Assembly: GCF_030653755.1 (NCBI RefSeq)
Contig: NZ_JAURYU010000008.1
Coordinates: forward strand, 1-64,000
DNA from: Methylotenera sp.
Lineage (GTDB): Bacteria > Pseudomonadota > Gammaproteobacteria > Burkholderiales > Methylophilaceae
Direction of reading: 5' to 3'
DNA: 64,000 nt
In this document: positions 37,402 through 47,946 of the stretch, in pieces
Layout of the letters: the number at the start of each line of letters is the position of its first letter
Numbering within the stretch: the first letter of the stretch is position 1
Notes under the pieces: model-generated
The model's input: the letters and a program-made list of their open reading frames with translations, nothing else
Told to the model about the DNA's origin: nothing
The model's database searches: none
Position numbers and translations under genes: made by a program

Positions 37402-38439
37402 CTACTCCTGCCACGATTCAGCACTAGCGATAGCACCTGGCACTGGTAAACCAAAATGCTGATACGACTGGATGGTTGCCACCCGACCCCGCGGTGTACG
37501 CATTAAGAAGCCTTGCTGAATCAAATAAGGCTCCAGCACGTCTTCAATGGTATCGCGTTCTTCACCAATAGCTGCGGCTAAGTTATCTAGCCCGACAGGC
37601 CCACCTCCAAATTTTTCCAGCACGGCCAGCAGTAACTTTCTATCCATGACATCAAAGCCAAGTTTATCAACATCCAACATTTTAAGTGCCGCATCTGCAA
37701 TACTGGCACTGACTTTACCATCCGCTTTTACTTGGGCGTAGTCGCGCACACGGCGCAATAAGCGGTTAGCGATACGTGGTGTGCCTCTTGAGCGTTTAGC
37801 AATTTCAAACGCCCCAGTGTCTACCATTTCGACATCAAGCAAGCCTGCGGAGCGCTGCACGATACGGCCTAGTTCTTCAGAAGTATAAAACTCCAATCTT
37901 GAGACGATACCAAAACGGTCACGCAAAGGATTGGTGAGCATGCCAGCGCGTGTGGTTGCGCCCACCAAGGTAAATGGAGGTAAATCTAATCTGACGCTAC
38001 GTGCAGCAGGGCCTTCGCCTATCATGATATCAAGGCGGTAGTCTTCCATTGCTGGATATAAAATTTCTTCCACTACTGGTGAAAGCCTGTGGATTTCATC
38101 AATAAATAAGACGTCATTTGGCTCTAAGTTTGTGAGTAGCGCAGCTAAGTCACCCGCACGTTCAAGCACAGGCCCTGAGGTTTGACGCATATTAACGCCC
38201 ATTTCTTTGGCAATAATATGGGCAAGTGTTGTTTTGCCTAATCCTGGGGGGCCAAACAGCAATACATGATCCAGCGCCTCACTGCGTCCTCGTGCTGCGT
38301 TAATAAATATTTCTAGTTGCGCACGCGCTTTTTCTTGCCCGATGTATTCATCCAGCACTTTGGGGCGGAGTGCACGCTCTAGCGCCTCCTCTTGCGGACT
38401 GACAACATCTGGTGCGATTAAACGATCAGTTTCTATCAT
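37402..38439 (-). CDS. ruvB: Holliday-junction branch-migration helicase RuvB
   Basis: AAA+ motor of RuvAB. 345 residues. Walker [10 protein letters not shown] and Walker B FIDEIHR are intact. Sensor 1 is GATTRAGML, and the arginine finger lies in TNPLRDRFG. The C-terminal winged helix is [35 protein letters not shown]. Its start overlaps the end of an AI-2E-type transporter gene by four bases; the stop is three bases before ybgC. Confidence 0.97.
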   Translation of the reverse strand: MIETDRLIAPDVVSPQEEALERALRPKVLDEYIGQEKARAQLEIFINAARGRSEALDHVLLFGPPGLGKTTLAHIIAKEMGVNMRQTSGPVLERAGDLAALLTNLEPNDVLFIDEIHRLSPVVEEILYPAMEDYRLDIMIGEGPAARSVRLDLPPFTLVGATTRAGMLTNPLRDRFGIVSRLEFYTSEELGRIVQRSAGLLDVEMVDTGAFEIAKRSRGTPRIANRLLRRVRDYAQVKADGKVSASIADAALKMLDVDKLGFDVMDRKLLLAVLEKFGGGPVGLDNLAAAIGEERDTIEDVLEPYLIQQGFLMRTPRGRVATIQSYQHFGLPVPGAIASAESWQE

Positions 38440-39491
38440 ACAACTTCATCAGCTCTCTTATATTGCAAAACTACCCAATGCGAAACGAGTGTTAGGCCAA
38501 CGGCTAACAATGTTGGTCCTAAAAAAATACCAATAAACCCAAACATCAACACCCCGCCTAGTACACCTAATACAACAAGCAATAGCGGCAAACGTGATGT
38601 ATGGCTAATTAAGATTGGCTTAATAATATTATCTACCGTACTAATCACAAGCAAACCGTAAATAAATAAAAATATTGCCCAGCCTTGCTCTCCATGATTA
38701 AACAGCCATAATGAAGCACCACCCCATACTAATGGCGGTCCGACTGGAATCATCGATAAGAAAAAAGTAGCTAACGCCAACAATAATGGCATAGGTGCAC
38801 CCGCTAACCAGAACCCGAACAATGCAACACTCGCTTGCGCTAACGCAGTACCAAACACCCCTAACATGACGCCTTTTACTGTACTACATGACAAGGTTAG
38901 CATTTCCTGCCCCAGTTCACCGCCCAATCTACGCACAATCGCAGTAATAACGTCTGCTAGACGCGTGCCATCTCTATAAAAAAAGAAGGCAACAAAGACA
39001 ACTAGTACCAATTGCAAGAATCCACCCATCACTAATTGCACGGTCTGCAACAGAAATGCCCGAATTGGTTCTGAGTACTGGTTTAGCAAGCGCATGAGTT
39101 CCTCATGGCTGACTAGCGCACGTTGCCAAGAATCCGCCAACTGCTCACCTATAATGGGTAGACTTGTTAGCCAAGTTGGTGCCGTAGGCTGCAAACTTTG
39201 TAAAGCAGACTGTGCTTCATCAAGCAGCACAGTGGCAGAGTCAGCCAAATTCACTGCCAAGTAAGCCATTGGTAAAATCAGCGCAAACAGTAGCAACAGT
39301 GTCATTGTGACAGCAGCAAGCATATCTCGCTTACCTAATAAACGCCATATACGTTGATATAACGGCCAAGTGAACACACAAATCACAGCAGCAAATAACA
39401 TTGCTGGCATAAACGGATAAAGCACGAAGACGCAACCTACAATTAGTAGCGATATCAAGGTGATGCGTGCGATTTGGTTGGTGTTAATCAT
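38436..39491 (-). CDS. AI-2E/PerM-family membrane transporter
   Basis: About 351 residues with eight predicted hydrophobic helices. The family is named for autoinducer-2 export (TqsA), but most members have unknown substrates. Helix-rich blocks: [19 protein letters not shown] near the start and [20 protein letters not shown] and [20 protein letters not shown] near the end. I use the ATG at 39491; the open frame extends 11 codons to a TTG. It lies between ruvA and ruvB, and its stop overlaps the ruvB start. Confidence 0.88.
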   Translation of the reverse strand: MINTNQIARITLISLLIVGCVFVLYPFMPAMLFAAVICVFTWPLYQRIWRLLGKRDMLAAVTMTLLLLFALILPMAYLAVNLADSATVLLDEAQSALQSLQPTAPTWLTSLPIIGEQLADSWQRALVSHEELMRLLNQYSEPIRAFLLQTVQLVMGGFLQLVLVVFVAFFFYRDGTRLADVITAIVRRLGGELGQEMLTLSCSTVKGVMLGVFGTALAQASVALFGFWLAGAPMPLLLALATFFLSMIPVGPPLVWGGASLWLFNHGEQGWAIFLFIYGLLVISTVDNIIKPILISHTSRLPLLLVVLGVLGGVLMFGFIGIFLGPTLLAVGLTLVSHWVVLQYKRADEVV

Positions 39492-39609
39492 ATTAGTACT
39501 CAAAAATATCGGGCATATTAGCAATATGCTCGCTCAAACAATACACCCATTTAAAAAGCACGTCTGGGCTTCAGCACTTACTTAGCACTTTGCTTACCAC
39601 TTTAAATAA

Positions 39610-40188
39610 CTACTTTGAAAGTGATTTTAACGCTTGTTTAATCCCATCGGTCACACTTATCTCTTTATCTAACAGCTTCACTGCGGCAACGGCTTCACGC
39701 TCATTATAACCAAGCGCTAGCAATGCATTAAGCACATCGCTAGTAGCAGATTTTGGTTGATGCTCGTTCATCGCAGCTACACCATCAATCGTAAATTTAT
39801 CTTTTAATTCTAACAATAAACGTTCAGCCGTTTTTTTACCAACCCCAGGTACGCGTGTCAGCATGCTTGGCTCTTGTAATGCAACAGCCTGCACTAAATC
39901 ATCAATCGATAACCCACTTAATATAGATAAAGCAGATTTAGCACCGATTCCATTCACTTTGAGTAATTGTCTAAAGGTTGCACGTTCTTGACTTGTACCG
40001 AAACCATAGAGCAACTGGGCATCTTCGCGCACTACTAAGTGCGTGAGCATGACCACTTTTTCACCTAAAGCAGGCAAATTGTAAAAAGTGCTCATTGGCA
40101 CTTCACACTCGTAACCCACGCCATTACAGTCAATTAAAACCAACGGAGGTGTTTTTTCTAATAAGGTACCGCTTAATCGACCAATCAT
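39610..40188 (-). CDS. ruvA: Holliday-junction DNA-binding protein RuvA
   Basis: 192 residues: an N-terminal OB fold ([31 protein letters not shown]), two helix-hairpin-helix motifs in the middle ([18 protein letters not shown] and [20 protein letters not shown]) and a C-terminal RuvB-binding domain ([16 protein letters not shown]). I use the ATG at 40188, which overlaps the upstream UbiA-family stop as ATGA. Confidence 0.96.
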   Translation of the reverse strand: MIGRLSGTLLEKTPPLVLIDCNGVGYECEVPMSTFYNLPALGEKVVMLTHLVVREDAQLLYGFGTSQERATFRQLLKVNGIGAKSALSILSGLSIDDLVQAVALQEPSMLTRVPGVGKKTAERLLLELKDKFTIDGVAAMNEHQPKSATSDVLNALLALGYNEREAVAAVKLLDKEISVTDGIKQALKSLSK

Positions 40189-41132
40189 GACGCATTCCAT
40201 AACAAAATAATGGTTAACAGTAACGCATGACTGAGCATAGAAGCAAGTGTAGATTTAATTGCTGGCAGCAACTGCGCTGGTTTTTGTGATATCTGGTACA
40301 GCACATAAAATGCGTACAGTGAAAAGAGCAAAGGCATCGCCGATAGCATGACTGAAATTGGAAATATACCCATATAGACTGAGCCGAATAACCATAACAA
40401 TGCCATCAGCATTAGTACTAAATAAACCCATACGGCATGTTCGGGTTTTAATCGAACGACCAATGTGCGCTTACCCGAAACCATATCCGCATGACGATCA
40501 GGAAACTGATTAATATATAACAAACTGGTGACCAGCAAAGCGTAGGCAACACCTGCCGATATTGGCACAAGAGAAAAGGTTTGGCGCTGTACATAATCAG
40601 CACCAACAACAAGCCCTAAAAAACCTAAAAAAACGCACAACTCACCTAAACCGCGACTATTTAAGCGAAATGGTGTGGCGGAATATGCCCAACCAATCAA
40701 CACGCCCATCATGCCCAGCATTAACAATCCCAAGTTCACATAATAAGTTAATATCAAACCACCTAATACAGAAATAAACAGCAATGCGTACGCTAAATAG
40801 GCTGTTCCTTTTAGCGTCATTACACCATTTTGGATGAAGCGGCTACCGCCAGTGAAGGGATATAACCTGTTGTGATTGATGGCATCGGTGCCGTTTAATG
40901 CATCAAAATAATCGTTTATTACATTTATCGCAGCATGCATCATAAGCGCAAGCACTAAAGTTGCGATTGCAAGCACTGGCTTAAACGCAACGCCTGAATT
41001 AATGGCCGCGGCTACACCAATCAAACAAGCCATGAGCGTAGCCACCAAAAACATAGGTCGCGTGGCAAAAAAATAACAAGATAAGGAATTAGGGAAGCTA
41101 GTAGGGCTAGGCTCTGAAATGGAGTTTTTCAT
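40185..41132 (-). CDS. UbiA-family prenyltransferase
   Basis: About 315 residues with eight or nine membrane helices. The first aspartate-rich motif is [12 protein letters not shown]; the second lies in [17 protein letters not shown]. Both fit UbiA/MenA prenyltransferases, and the second motif recalls MenA-type enzymes. The acceptor cannot be fixed. I use the ATG at 41132, overlapping the ruvC stop as ATGA; a frame 29 codons longer is open but lies within ruvC. It is embedded in the ruvC-ruvA-ruvB series. Confidence 0.87.
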   Translation of the reverse strand: MKNSISEPSPTSFPNSLSCYFFATRPMFLVATLMACLIGVAAAINSGVAFKPVLAIATLVLALMMHAAINVINDYFDALNGTDAINHNRLYPFTGGSRFIQNGVMTLKGTAYLAYALLFISVLGGLILTYYVNLGLLMLGMMGVLIGWAYSATPFRLNSRGLGELCVFLGFLGLVVGADYVQRQTFSLVPISAGVAYALLVTSLLYINQFPDRHADMVSGKRTLVVRLKPEHAVWVYLVLMLMALLWLFGSVYMGIFPISVMLSAMPLLFSLYAFYVLYQISQKPAQLLPAIKSTLASMLSHALLLTIILLWNAS

Positions 41133-41707
41133 CCGACCAATCGCCCACCGCGTACACGGAAACCTGCGGTAGCCATTAAGCCGAGTCCCTGCCCACCGTG
41201 TGCATGACAAATTGCGCAAGCAAGCGCATCAGCAGAATCAGGTTTTGGTGCAGCAGGCAACTTAAGTAAACGTTTTACCATTTCTTGCACTTGCTCTTTT
41301 TGTGCATGTCCGTTACCGACTACCGCTTGTTTAACTTGGAGTGCCGTATATTCTGCCACGGTTAAATTGCGGATAACTGCGGCACTAATTGCGGCTCCAC
41401 GCGCTTGACCCAGCAACAATGTTGATTGCGGGTTAACGTTCACGAACACTTTCTCAATCGCCACCTGATTGGGCTGGTAAGTATCGATTACTTCAAACAA
41501 GCCATCTAAGATGATTTTAAGACGCGCAGGTAACTCTTCACGCTCAGGCTCACCCTCAACTTTGCTTTTTTTCCCGCTGGCAGTTTTAATGGTGCCGCTG
41601 GCGATGTAAGTGATTTTTTCGCCAATTTTCTCTATCACACCAAAGCCTGTCAGGCGGAGGCCTGGGTCAATACCGAGAATTCTGATTGTGCCTGATTGCA
41701 TCACCAT
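41129..41707 (-). CDS. ruvC: Crossover-junction endodeoxyribonuclease RuvC
   Basis: Resolves Holliday junctions. 192 residues; the RNase-H-fold acidic residues appear in [28 protein letters not shown] and [12 protein letters not shown]. An insert of Lys, Glu and Ser residues (about 45-60, [17 protein letters not shown]) is somewhat longer than usual. Start may be at 41707 or the second ATG two codons later. It follows yebC by 125 bp. Confidence 0.95.
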   Translation of the reverse strand: MVMQSGTIRILGIDPGLRLTGFGVIEKIGEKITYIASGTIKTASGKKSKVEGEPEREELPARLKIILDGLFEVIDTYQPNQVAIEKVFVNVNPQSTLLLGQARGAAISAAVIRNLTVAEYTALQVKQAVVGNGHAQKEQVQEMVKRLLKLPAAPKPDSADALACAICHAHGGQGLGLMATAGFRVRGGRLVG

Positions 41708-41832
41708 TTAAGCGCGATCAATCACATGTCTTGTGTGAAGCTAGACATACAGCGCTCAATTAAAGCACGGCAAGAGTGTGAGCGCTGTAGAGTGATACAA
41801 CTCACACGAGACATAGACTTGTATTTCAATGC

Positions 41833-42558
41833 TTACTCTTCAATAACCGCAGAGGTGTAAACATCCTGCACGTCGTCTAAGTCCTCCAATGCGTCCAGAA
41901 TTTTTTGCATTTTCACCGCATCATCTCCAGTGAATATGACTTCAGCATCAGGTTTCATTGTGACTTCACCCATCACTGCCTTCAGGCCTGCTGTCTCTAG
42001 CGCTTCTTTAACGGCCACAAAATCAGATGGTGGCGTAATCACTTCGATACTGCCATCATCATTGGTGACCACATCTTCAGCGCCAGCTTCTAACGCAACT
42101 TCCATGACTTTGTCTTCAGAAGTGCCTGGCTCATATACCAAGCTACCACAATGCTTAAACATAAAAGCAACGGAGCCATCGGTACCCAGATTGCCGCCGT
42201 GCTTACTTAAGGCATGGCGCACCTCCATTACCGCGCGTTGCTTATTGTCAGTTAAGCAATCAATAATAATAGCCGCGCCGTTAATGCCATAGCCTTCATA
42301 GCGGATTTCTTCGTAGTTCACACCCTCTAACTCACCAGTGCCTTTTTTGATGGCACGCGTGATGTTATCTGACGGCATGTTTTCTTCCTTCGCCAATGCA
42401 ACTGCCGCACGTAAGCGTGGATTCATACTGACATCACCACCACTCAAGCGTGCTGAAACCGTAATTTCTTTAATGATTTTAGTGAAAACCTTACCGCGTT
42501 TAGCATCTTGGCGACCTTTACGATGCTGAATATTTGCCCATTTACTATGACCTGCCAT
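41833..42558 (-). CDS. yebC: YebC/PmpR-family regulator
   Basis: 241 residues, [32 protein letters not shown] at the start and [28 protein letters not shown] at the end, both signatures of the family. Members bind DNA or assist translation of proline stretches. The yebC-ruvC order is widely conserved. Confidence 0.96.
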   Translation of the reverse strand: MAGHSKWANIQHRKGRQDAKRGKVFTKIIKEITVSARLSGGDVSMNPRLRAAVALAKEENMPSDNITRAIKKGTGELEGVNYEEIRYEGYGINGAAIIIDCLTDNKQRAVMEVRHALSKHGGNLGTDGSVAFMFKHCGSLVYEPGTSEDKVMEVALEAGAEDVVTNDDGSIEVITPPSDFVAVKEALETAGLKAVMGEVTMKPDAEVIFTGDDAVKMQKILDALEDLDDVQDVYTSAVIEE

Positions 42559-42711
42559 GTTTAGATCCTAAAATTCCAACTAAATAAGGTGGATTTTATC
42601 ACATGCGTTTACTCAAATTACAGGCTTTTAAATGAGAGTTAAACTGGTTAGTAGTTTATAAAGGGCCTATAGCTTATAAGGGCTAAATGCTTAGATCCTA
42701 ATGACTTATGT

Positions 42712-43629
42712 TTACTCTTGCCCAATTGCAGGATCAACGGGCGTATGTTTCTTTATACTGATGATTGAAATAATCACTAATGATAGCGCGATTAACACCA
42801 TGCCAATCAACTCCATACGATTAGGTACCTCACTTAACTGCACCCACGCGGCCAACACACCAATTACTGGTGCCAGCATAGACGCCATGCTGGCCATTCC
42901 AGCAGGTAAAATTTGTAAGGCATACAGCCACAGTAGCCAAGCCAGCGCACCGCTCAGAAACACATTAAACAATACAGCACCGATAAAATAGCCTGTCCAT
43001 TGAATCGGGTCGGCTGGCACGATAAACGCAATGACTACTATAGGTATGGAACCTAGCAACATAGGCCATGCCGTTAGATTTAACAAATCTAAATGCGGGC
43101 TACGTCGATGAAGTTTCTTAGAAATGATGGCTGAAAGCGCCCAAGACACACCTGAGACAATGGCTAAGAACATACTGAATCCATCTGCTTTGATATGCAA
43201 GGGATCAAAGATTAGCACCATGCCGAATACAGCAGAAATTACCGCTAACCACTGCCAACCTTGCACCTTTTCACCCAGCATAGGCCACGCAAACAGCATC
43301 ACCCAAAATGGCATGGTGTAAGTGAGTACGGCAGTTTTACCTGCACCTCCCTCAACCAAAGCCCAAATTAATAACCCAGTAAAGCCCACCGTCTGCAACA
43401 AGCCCAACACTAGCATAGTGGGAAACTCTTTAAGACCTAAGGGCCGCTTTGTGGCATAGATTACAACAAATAGCACAATCGCACCAAAGAAGACGCGCAA
43501 GGCAGCAAATTGAAATGGGCCAGCATATTGCAGCGCACTTTTCATCACCACCCAGTTGTAGCCCCAAATAATCGTGAGTACGATTAGCGCAACAAATGCA
43601 CTAATGATGCTTTTTGTACTATTTTCCAT
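42712..43629 (-). CDS. EamA/DMT-family exporter
   Basis: 305 residues with ten hydrophobic helices arranged as two EamA repeats. The first repeat has TIIWGYNWVVMKSALQYAGP and WALVEGGAGKTAVLTYTMPFWVMLFAWPMLGE; the second has SGVSWALSAIISKKL and ASMASMLAPVIGVLAAWVQLSE. The substrate is unknown (amino acids or metabolites in other members). It is the last gene of a marR / SnoaL-like / EamA operon, with gaps of 21 and 39 bp. Confidence 0.88.
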   Translation of the reverse strand: MENSTKSIISAFVALIVLTIIWGYNWVVMKSALQYAGPFQFAALRVFFGAIVLFVVIYATKRPLGLKEFPTMLVLGLLQTVGFTGLLIWALVEGGAGKTAVLTYTMPFWVMLFAWPMLGEKVQGWQWLAVISAVFGMVLIFDPLHIKADGFSMFLAIVSGVSWALSAIISKKLHRRSPHLDLLNLTAWPMLLGSIPIVVIAFIVPADPIQWTGYFIGAVLFNVFLSGALAWLLWLYALQILPAGMASMASMLAPVIGVLAAWVQLSEVPNRMELIGMVLIALSLVIISIISIKKHTPVDPAIGQE

Positions 43630-43668
43630 GTGTTTCTATGTCTTAATGATTGGCTTTTGCAAACTGCT

Positions 43669-44049
43669 TTAGTTCCAAATATGCGTAACGGCTTTCCAGC
43701 TACCATCTGTCTGTTTGCGGTATACCAGATGCACGTTACCGCCAAATGTTTGCTTTTCACCTTGCTCATTTAACATCGCACCTGCCCATTTACCGCGTTG
43801 GTAAGCAAGATTGCCATCTTCAACCGCGTCAAGCAAAGTTAACTGGTGCTCGATTACGCCAGCATCAATAAGCCCTTGGAAAAATGATTGGATTGCACTA
43901 ACGCTTATCACAGGCTCACCTGCTGGAGCTGGCATTACCACTGCGGTTGTATCGTATAAGGCACCAATTGCTACTGAATCTTTGGTATTAAATGCGTGGT
44001 CAAATTTTTGATTGATTTCGCTGACTTGCTGTTTGATATTACTCATCAT
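43669..44049 (-). CDS. SnoaL/DUF4440-like small protein
   Basis: 126 residues of the NTF2-like alpha-plus-beta fold: VSEINQKFDHAFNTKDSVAIGALYDTTAVVMPAPAGEP, then GKWAGAMLNEQGE and VHLVYRKQTDGSWKAVTHIWN. No signal peptide. These proteins range from enzymes to binding proteins; no role can be fixed. It lies between marR and the EamA exporter and may handle the exported compound. Confidence 0.8.
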   Translation of the reverse strand: MMSNIKQQVSEINQKFDHAFNTKDSVAIGALYDTTAVVMPAPAGEPVISVSAIQSFFQGLIDAGVIEHQLTLLDAVEDGNLAYQRGKWAGAMLNEQGEKQTFGGNVHLVYRKQTDGSWKAVTHIWN

Positions 44050-44070
44050 GACTCCTGATTGTGAAATGAA

Positions 44071-44583
44071 TTACTTTTGTTTGGTTAATTCTGGGATGCC
44101 TGCATTAATTAAATCTAACATCTGCTCTAATTGGATACGCTGCGCCTCATTAAGACCCTTCATACACAGCCTTAATCTTTGGTAATAATCTGGCATTACC
44201 GCATCAAGTTTTACTTGCCCTGCAACAGTGAGATGAATCAACACGCTGCGTCTGTCACTCTTGGTAAACACACGCTCAACTAGGCCACCTTGCTCTAAAC
44301 CATCGATTAGTCCTGTCATCGTGGCTCGCGTAACACCTGCTTTACTGGCAAGCATAGAGGGGGTTGAAGTTTGCGACTCTTCTCGCATGAGTAAAATAAG
44401 CACCCACCAACGCCCTTGCAACAACCCATGCTTGCTCAAGCACGCATCCAGTGCGATAGACAAATCAGTTGCAACGCGTAGTAAATGCAAAAAGCTCGAC
44501 ACTGCGGTGATATCCGCATCAGGATATCGCTCAGCAAATTTATGGAGCACCCCAGTAGTAGGTAAGTCTTTTAGTTCTAACAT
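44071..44583 (-). CDS. MarR-family transcriptional regulator
   Basis: About 170 residues. The winged helix-turn-helix is at about 60-130 (STPSMLASKAGVTRATMTGLIDGLEQGGLVERVFTKSDRRSVLIHLT), with the wing arginines DRR. A perfect inverted repeat at 44597-44616 lies immediately upstream and should be its own operator. The frame is open from an ATG at 44595, but the ATG at 44583 leaves room for the operator. It heads an operon with a SnoaL-like gene and an EamA exporter. Confidence 0.9.
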   Translation of the reverse strand: MLELKDLPTTGVLHKFAERYPDADITAVSSFLHLLRVATDLSIALDACLSKHGLLQGRWWVLILLMREESQTSTPSMLASKAGVTRATMTGLIDGLEQGGLVERVFTKSDRRSVLIHLTVAGQVKLDAVMPDYYQRLRLCMKGLNEAQRIQLEQMLDLINAGIPELTKQK

Positions 44584-44596
44584 AATTAGGAACATT

Positions 44597-44616
44597 ATAG
44601 TTAGGAAGCTAACTAT
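44597..44616. promoter_or_regulatory. MarR-type operator
   Basis: ATAGTTAG-GAAG-CTAACTAT is a perfect palindrome with eight-base arms, directly before the marR start. AGTTAG-type arms are common in operators of this family, so autorepression is likely. Confidence 0.75.
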
Positions 44617-44917
44617 GTCAAGTATTTAATACTCCAATCCTCGTGAGTGACAGACAAGACTGATTAGGTGTTGCGCTCAAACGCATCTATTGAAATATAG
44701 ATCGCATGCAATATTCCATGGGTAAATTGGCAAAAAATCGTATATAACTGCATTGAACAGCACTAAATGATCGCCATAAAACCATGCCATCGGTTTATTC
44801 TTAGGATTATTACTGGGTGTATTCGCTGCTTTATTCCTGAGCATATGGTTGACCTCAATGAACTTAGTAACAATTATTGTTTCAGATGGTTATCTAGTTA
44901 CTTATATAGGATACTTA
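44617..44917. other. Divergent intergenic region
   Basis: Between the marR operon and the DUF3617 gene. Apart from the MarR operator and the AGGA ribosome-binding sequence before 44918, I see no feature. Confidence 0.5.
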
Positions 44918-45445
44918 ATGAACCGTTATTTATTTGCTATCAATTTAGCCTTAGTATCATTTACAGCTCCTGTTAACGCTGCCGACGTTTCGATTAAACC
45001 AGGGTTATGGGAAGTCACCACAACTTCAGATTTGCTAAACTTTGCATCGCAAATTTCTACAGACCAAATGGACGGCTTAAATGCACTAGCTAAGGAATAT
45101 GGGTTCGATGTACCAGAAATTAAAAATGGTGCGGCAAAATCCTCGACTTGCATTACCCCAGAAATGGCAAAGCAAAAGATATTGCCTGGCGCTGTTCAAA
45201 ATCAAGCTGGATGCACAGTTAAGAAAGTCACGCAAAATGGTAATTACTATCACATGGCCTTTACATGTGTGAACCCTGAGCTAAACGGCAATGGTACAGC
45301 GGAAGGAAGTTTTACCAATGCAGAAACTTTTACAGGGGTGACAAATTTTAGTGGGGCAATTCAAAATGTCACAGTGAATGAACAAGCGAATGTAAATGGC
45401 AAATGGCTTGCGAGCAGCTGTGCTAATGCAGAACCCGCAAAGTAA
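44918..45445 (+). CDS. Exported DUF3617-type protein
   Basis: 175 residues from the ATG at 44918, which has AGGA upstream and starts a normal signal peptide (MNRYLFAINLALVSFTAPVNAA). The mature part begins DVSIKPGLWEVTT, the typical opening of DUF3617. Four cysteines (CITPEM, GCTVKK, FTCVNP, SSCANA) suggest two disulphides in the periplasm. A longer frame from 44849 is less likely. Confidence 0.82.
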   Translation: MNRYLFAINLALVSFTAPVNAADVSIKPGLWEVTTTSDLLNFASQISTDQMDGLNALAKEYGFDVPEIKNGAAKSSTCITPEMAKQKILPGAVQNQAGCTVKKVTQNGNYYHMAFTCVNPELNGNGTAEGSFTNAETFTGVTNFSGAIQNVTVNEQANVNGKWLASSCANAEPAK

Positions 45446-45448
45446 GTG

Positions 45449-45544
45449 TTAAGCGAATATACCAGTGATATAAAACCCGATTAATATCGCCACTAAACCC
45501 CAGTTTAAGCACTCAATTAGCATATTCCATAATACTCTACTCAT
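45449..45544 (-). CDS. Possible 31-residue single-pass membrane peptide
   Basis: An ATG-to-TAA frame with GTGAGG about seven bases upstream of the start encodes a 31-residue peptide. It has an N-terminal MSRVLWNM, one hydrophobic segment (about 13-30, with LVAILIGFYITGIF) and no charge at the end. Too short for usual annotation. I recognise no family. Small membrane peptides of this kind often attach to larger complexes, but nothing here shows the partner. Confidence 0.4.
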   Translation of the reverse strand: MSRVLWNMLIECLNWGLVAILIGFYITGIFA

Positions 45545-45840
45545 TTCAAACCTCACTTTACTAAATACGTTATAACTTTTGATTAATTTAACTTGTGGTG
45601 AGTTTAGTTTCTAAATATTAAAATGATATGTAAGAAATATGAAAGAAATGTGTCATGCGCAAAAATTAGATGCTTGTTCTGAATAACGGCACTAAGTCTG
45701 CCTTAGGTAAGTCTTGCTTACTTAAGTATAAGTCGCTAGCATTGTGTTTATTTGTGTAGATTTTGACACCAACGGAATAACCACGCCATGCCAGCATATT
45801 GTGGTTATTTATACAACATTTAGTACGCCAAGCGTACTTA
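45545..45840. repeat. Non-coding stretch with several inverted repeats after chrA
   Basis: AATAACCAC/GTGGTTATT (45776-45784 and 45801-45809) and AGTACGC/GCGTACT (45822-45828 and 45832-45838) are perfect. The second immediately follows the chrA stop and may be its terminator, though it lacks a T run. Confidence 0.55.
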
Positions 45841-47199
45841 TTAAGCCAAAAGTTTAAATAACATCCCCAAAACACCACAGGCCAATATCACGGAAATAAC
45901 ATTCAGTTTGAAGCGGAATACGGCAAGCATCGCTAAGCCTGTCAGCGCGATAGAAAACCAATCGATTACGCCAGCTAAACCAGTGGGCCAAAATACATGA
46001 TAAGCAAAGAACAAAGCTAGATTTAGAATCACGCCTACGACGGCTGCGGTAATCGCGCTCAATGGCGCAGTAAATTTTAAATTGCCATGCGTGGTTTCAA
46101 TAAATGGCGCGCCCATGAAAATAAAGATAAAACTTGGCAGAAATGTAAAAAACGTCACGACTGATGCCGCCACAACAGCAGACGCAAAAACTGCATCCGC
46201 ACCAAACATCTGAGAAACCCAGCCGCCAACAAAACCGACGAAAGTCACCACCATAATGAGTGGGCCTGGCGTTGTTTCACCCAGTGCAAGGCCATCTATC
46301 ATTTGCACTGGTGTAAGCCAATGATAGTGCTCTACCGCGCCCTGATACACGTATGGCAACACCGCATAAGCACCGCCAAATGTCAGCAATGCAGCTTTAG
46401 TAAAAAACCAAGCCATTTGGGTAAATGCAGCATCCCACCCATAAAGCGCAATCAACACCGACATTGCAACTAGCCAAATGCCGATGCCAACCGCGGCTAT
46501 ACGTACCATTTTTGCTAAGCTGAACTTTGCATGCGCTGGCATTGGTGTATCGTCATCGATAAATGCGGCGCCATAATCTTTTTTAGAGGCGCCATGCCCA
46601 CCGCCGACTTTGAAATACTGCGGCATCAAACGACCACCAAAATGACCAATTAAAGCAGCGACAGCCACAATGAGAGGGAATGGCAGGTTTAATACAAAAA
46701 TAGCAATAAAGGCTAACGCAGCAATCGCCCACAGCACTTGGTTCTTTAAAGCGCGCGACCCGATACGATAAGCGGCAAGTAGGACAATGGCAACCACGGC
46801 AGGTTTAATGCCATATAGTGCCCCAGCGACCGCGGGGACTGATCCGTAAGCCATGTATACCCATGCGAGACCAGTCAGAATAAAGAATGAGGGTAGTACA
46901 AACAATACACCAGCAACTATGCCGCCCCACGTACGATGCATGAGCCAGCCAATATAGGTCGCTAGCTGCTGCGCCTCTGGCCCTGGCAACACCATGCAAT
47001 AGTTTAGTGCATGTAAGAAACGTTTTTCGGATATCCACCGATTCTTCTCTACTAAGTCATGATGCATGATAGAGATTTGCCCTGCTGGGCCACCAAAGCT
47101 AATAAAACCTAGCTTCAGCCAGTAGATAAATGCTTGACCAAAAGAAACCGACACAGGCGTTGTGGATGTTGATGATGTATTTTTATTAGTAACGTCCAT
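45841..47199 (-). CDS. chrA: Chromate transporter ChrA, two-domain form
   Basis: Inner-membrane chromate/sulphate antiporter-like protein, 452 residues. Two homologous CHR halves: the first has SFGGPAGQISIMHHDLV and VLPGPEAQQLATYIGWL; the second has LLTFGGAYAVLPYVYQGAVEHYHWLT and LGETTPGPLIMVVTFVGF. About ten helices in all. The N-terminus is a 20-residue Ser/Thr-rich stretch. No chrB regulator is next to it, and the gene stands alone. Confidence 0.93.
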   Translation of the reverse strand: MDVTNKNTSSTSTTPVSVSFGQAFIYWLKLGFISFGGPAGQISIMHHDLVEKNRWISEKRFLHALNYCMVLPGPEAQQLATYIGWLMHRTWGGIVAGVLFVLPSFFILTGLAWVYMAYGSVPAVAGALYGIKPAVVAIVLLAAYRIGSRALKNQVLWAIAALAFIAIFVLNLPFPLIVAVAALIGHFGGRLMPQYFKVGGGHGASKKDYGAAFIDDDTPMPAHAKFSLAKMVRIAAVGIGIWLVAMSVLIALYGWDAAFTQMAWFFTKAALLTFGGAYAVLPYVYQGAVEHYHWLTPVQMIDGLALGETTPGPLIMVVTFVGFVGGWVSQMFGADAVFASAVVAASVVTFFTFLPSFIFIFMGAPFIETTHGNLKFTAPLSAITAAVVGVILNLALFFAYHVFWPTGLAGVIDWFSIALTGLAMLAVFRFKLNVISVILACGVLGMLFKLLA

Positions 47200-47489
47200 A
47201 AGCTCTCTTGTGGTTAGCGCTGATATTTAATTTACGGATATTTTACCTTGATTATAGCTAACATCTTTTGGGAAAAATGTTCATATAGAGCAACTATTAT
47301 TCGAAAATTAACTTTACACAGTGAAGAATACTAATTAATGGTCTTACCTAAAAAATTACAACCTATGCCAATAGTAAAACGACGCTTATTGGTAAAAAAA
47401 AATATTGGTGTATATTTACTCCTTCAGGGTAGTTTTTTGCATAACACTTTTTGACCGTAACTTTTTGCGCATCACAAGAGGAGATCAGC

Positions 47490-47921
47490 ATGAAAACGCT
47501 ACAACAATTACTAGATGGTAAAAAATATAAAGAAGTAATTTCAATCGCCCCTCACCGCCCTGTATTTGATGCGTTAGTGATATTAGCTGAATACAAAATT
47601 GGCGCTTTAGTCGTACTAGATGGAGAAAACTTAGTGGGCATTTTCTCTGAACGGGACTATGCACGTGAAGTGATTCTTAAGGGTAAATCATCTAAAACCA
47701 CCGCGATTAGCGAGGTGATGTCCAGCAAAGTGTGGTCTGCCAAACCTGATGACACAGTAGAATATGCAATGTCCCTGATGACAGAGCATCGCATTAGGCA
47801 TTTACCAGTCCTTGAGAATGACAAAGTGATAGGTGTGCTCTCTATTGGTGATTTAGTAAAAGAAACCATCATCTATCAACAAACACTCATACAACAACTG
47901 GAAAGCTATATTAAAAGTTAA
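47490..47921 (+). CDS. Two-CBS-domain protein
   Basis: 143 residues from the ATG at 47490, which has AGAGGAGA upstream. Two CBS domains follow each other: VFDALVILAEYKIGALVVLDGENLVGIFSERDYAREV, then EYAMSLMTEHRIRHLPVLENDKVIGVLSIGDLV. Stand-alone CBS pairs usually bind adenine nucleotides and regulate an unknown partner. It is a single gene between chrA and the cytochrome b operon, convergent with the latter. Confidence 0.88.
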   Translation: MKTLQQLLDGKKYKEVISIAPHRPVFDALVILAEYKIGALVVLDGENLVGIFSERDYAREVILKGKSSKTTAISEVMSSKVWSAKPDDTVEYAMSLMTEHRIRHLPVLENDKVIGVLSIGDLVKETIIYQQTLIQQLESYIKS

Positions 47922-47946
47922 TATCCACCACAGCGATATAGCGAAA

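Noticed and set aside
45666-45878. 70-residue open frame at the chrA 3' end
   Set aside because: It overlaps the chrA stop and runs across two perfect inverted repeats; no ribosome-binding site or known motif.
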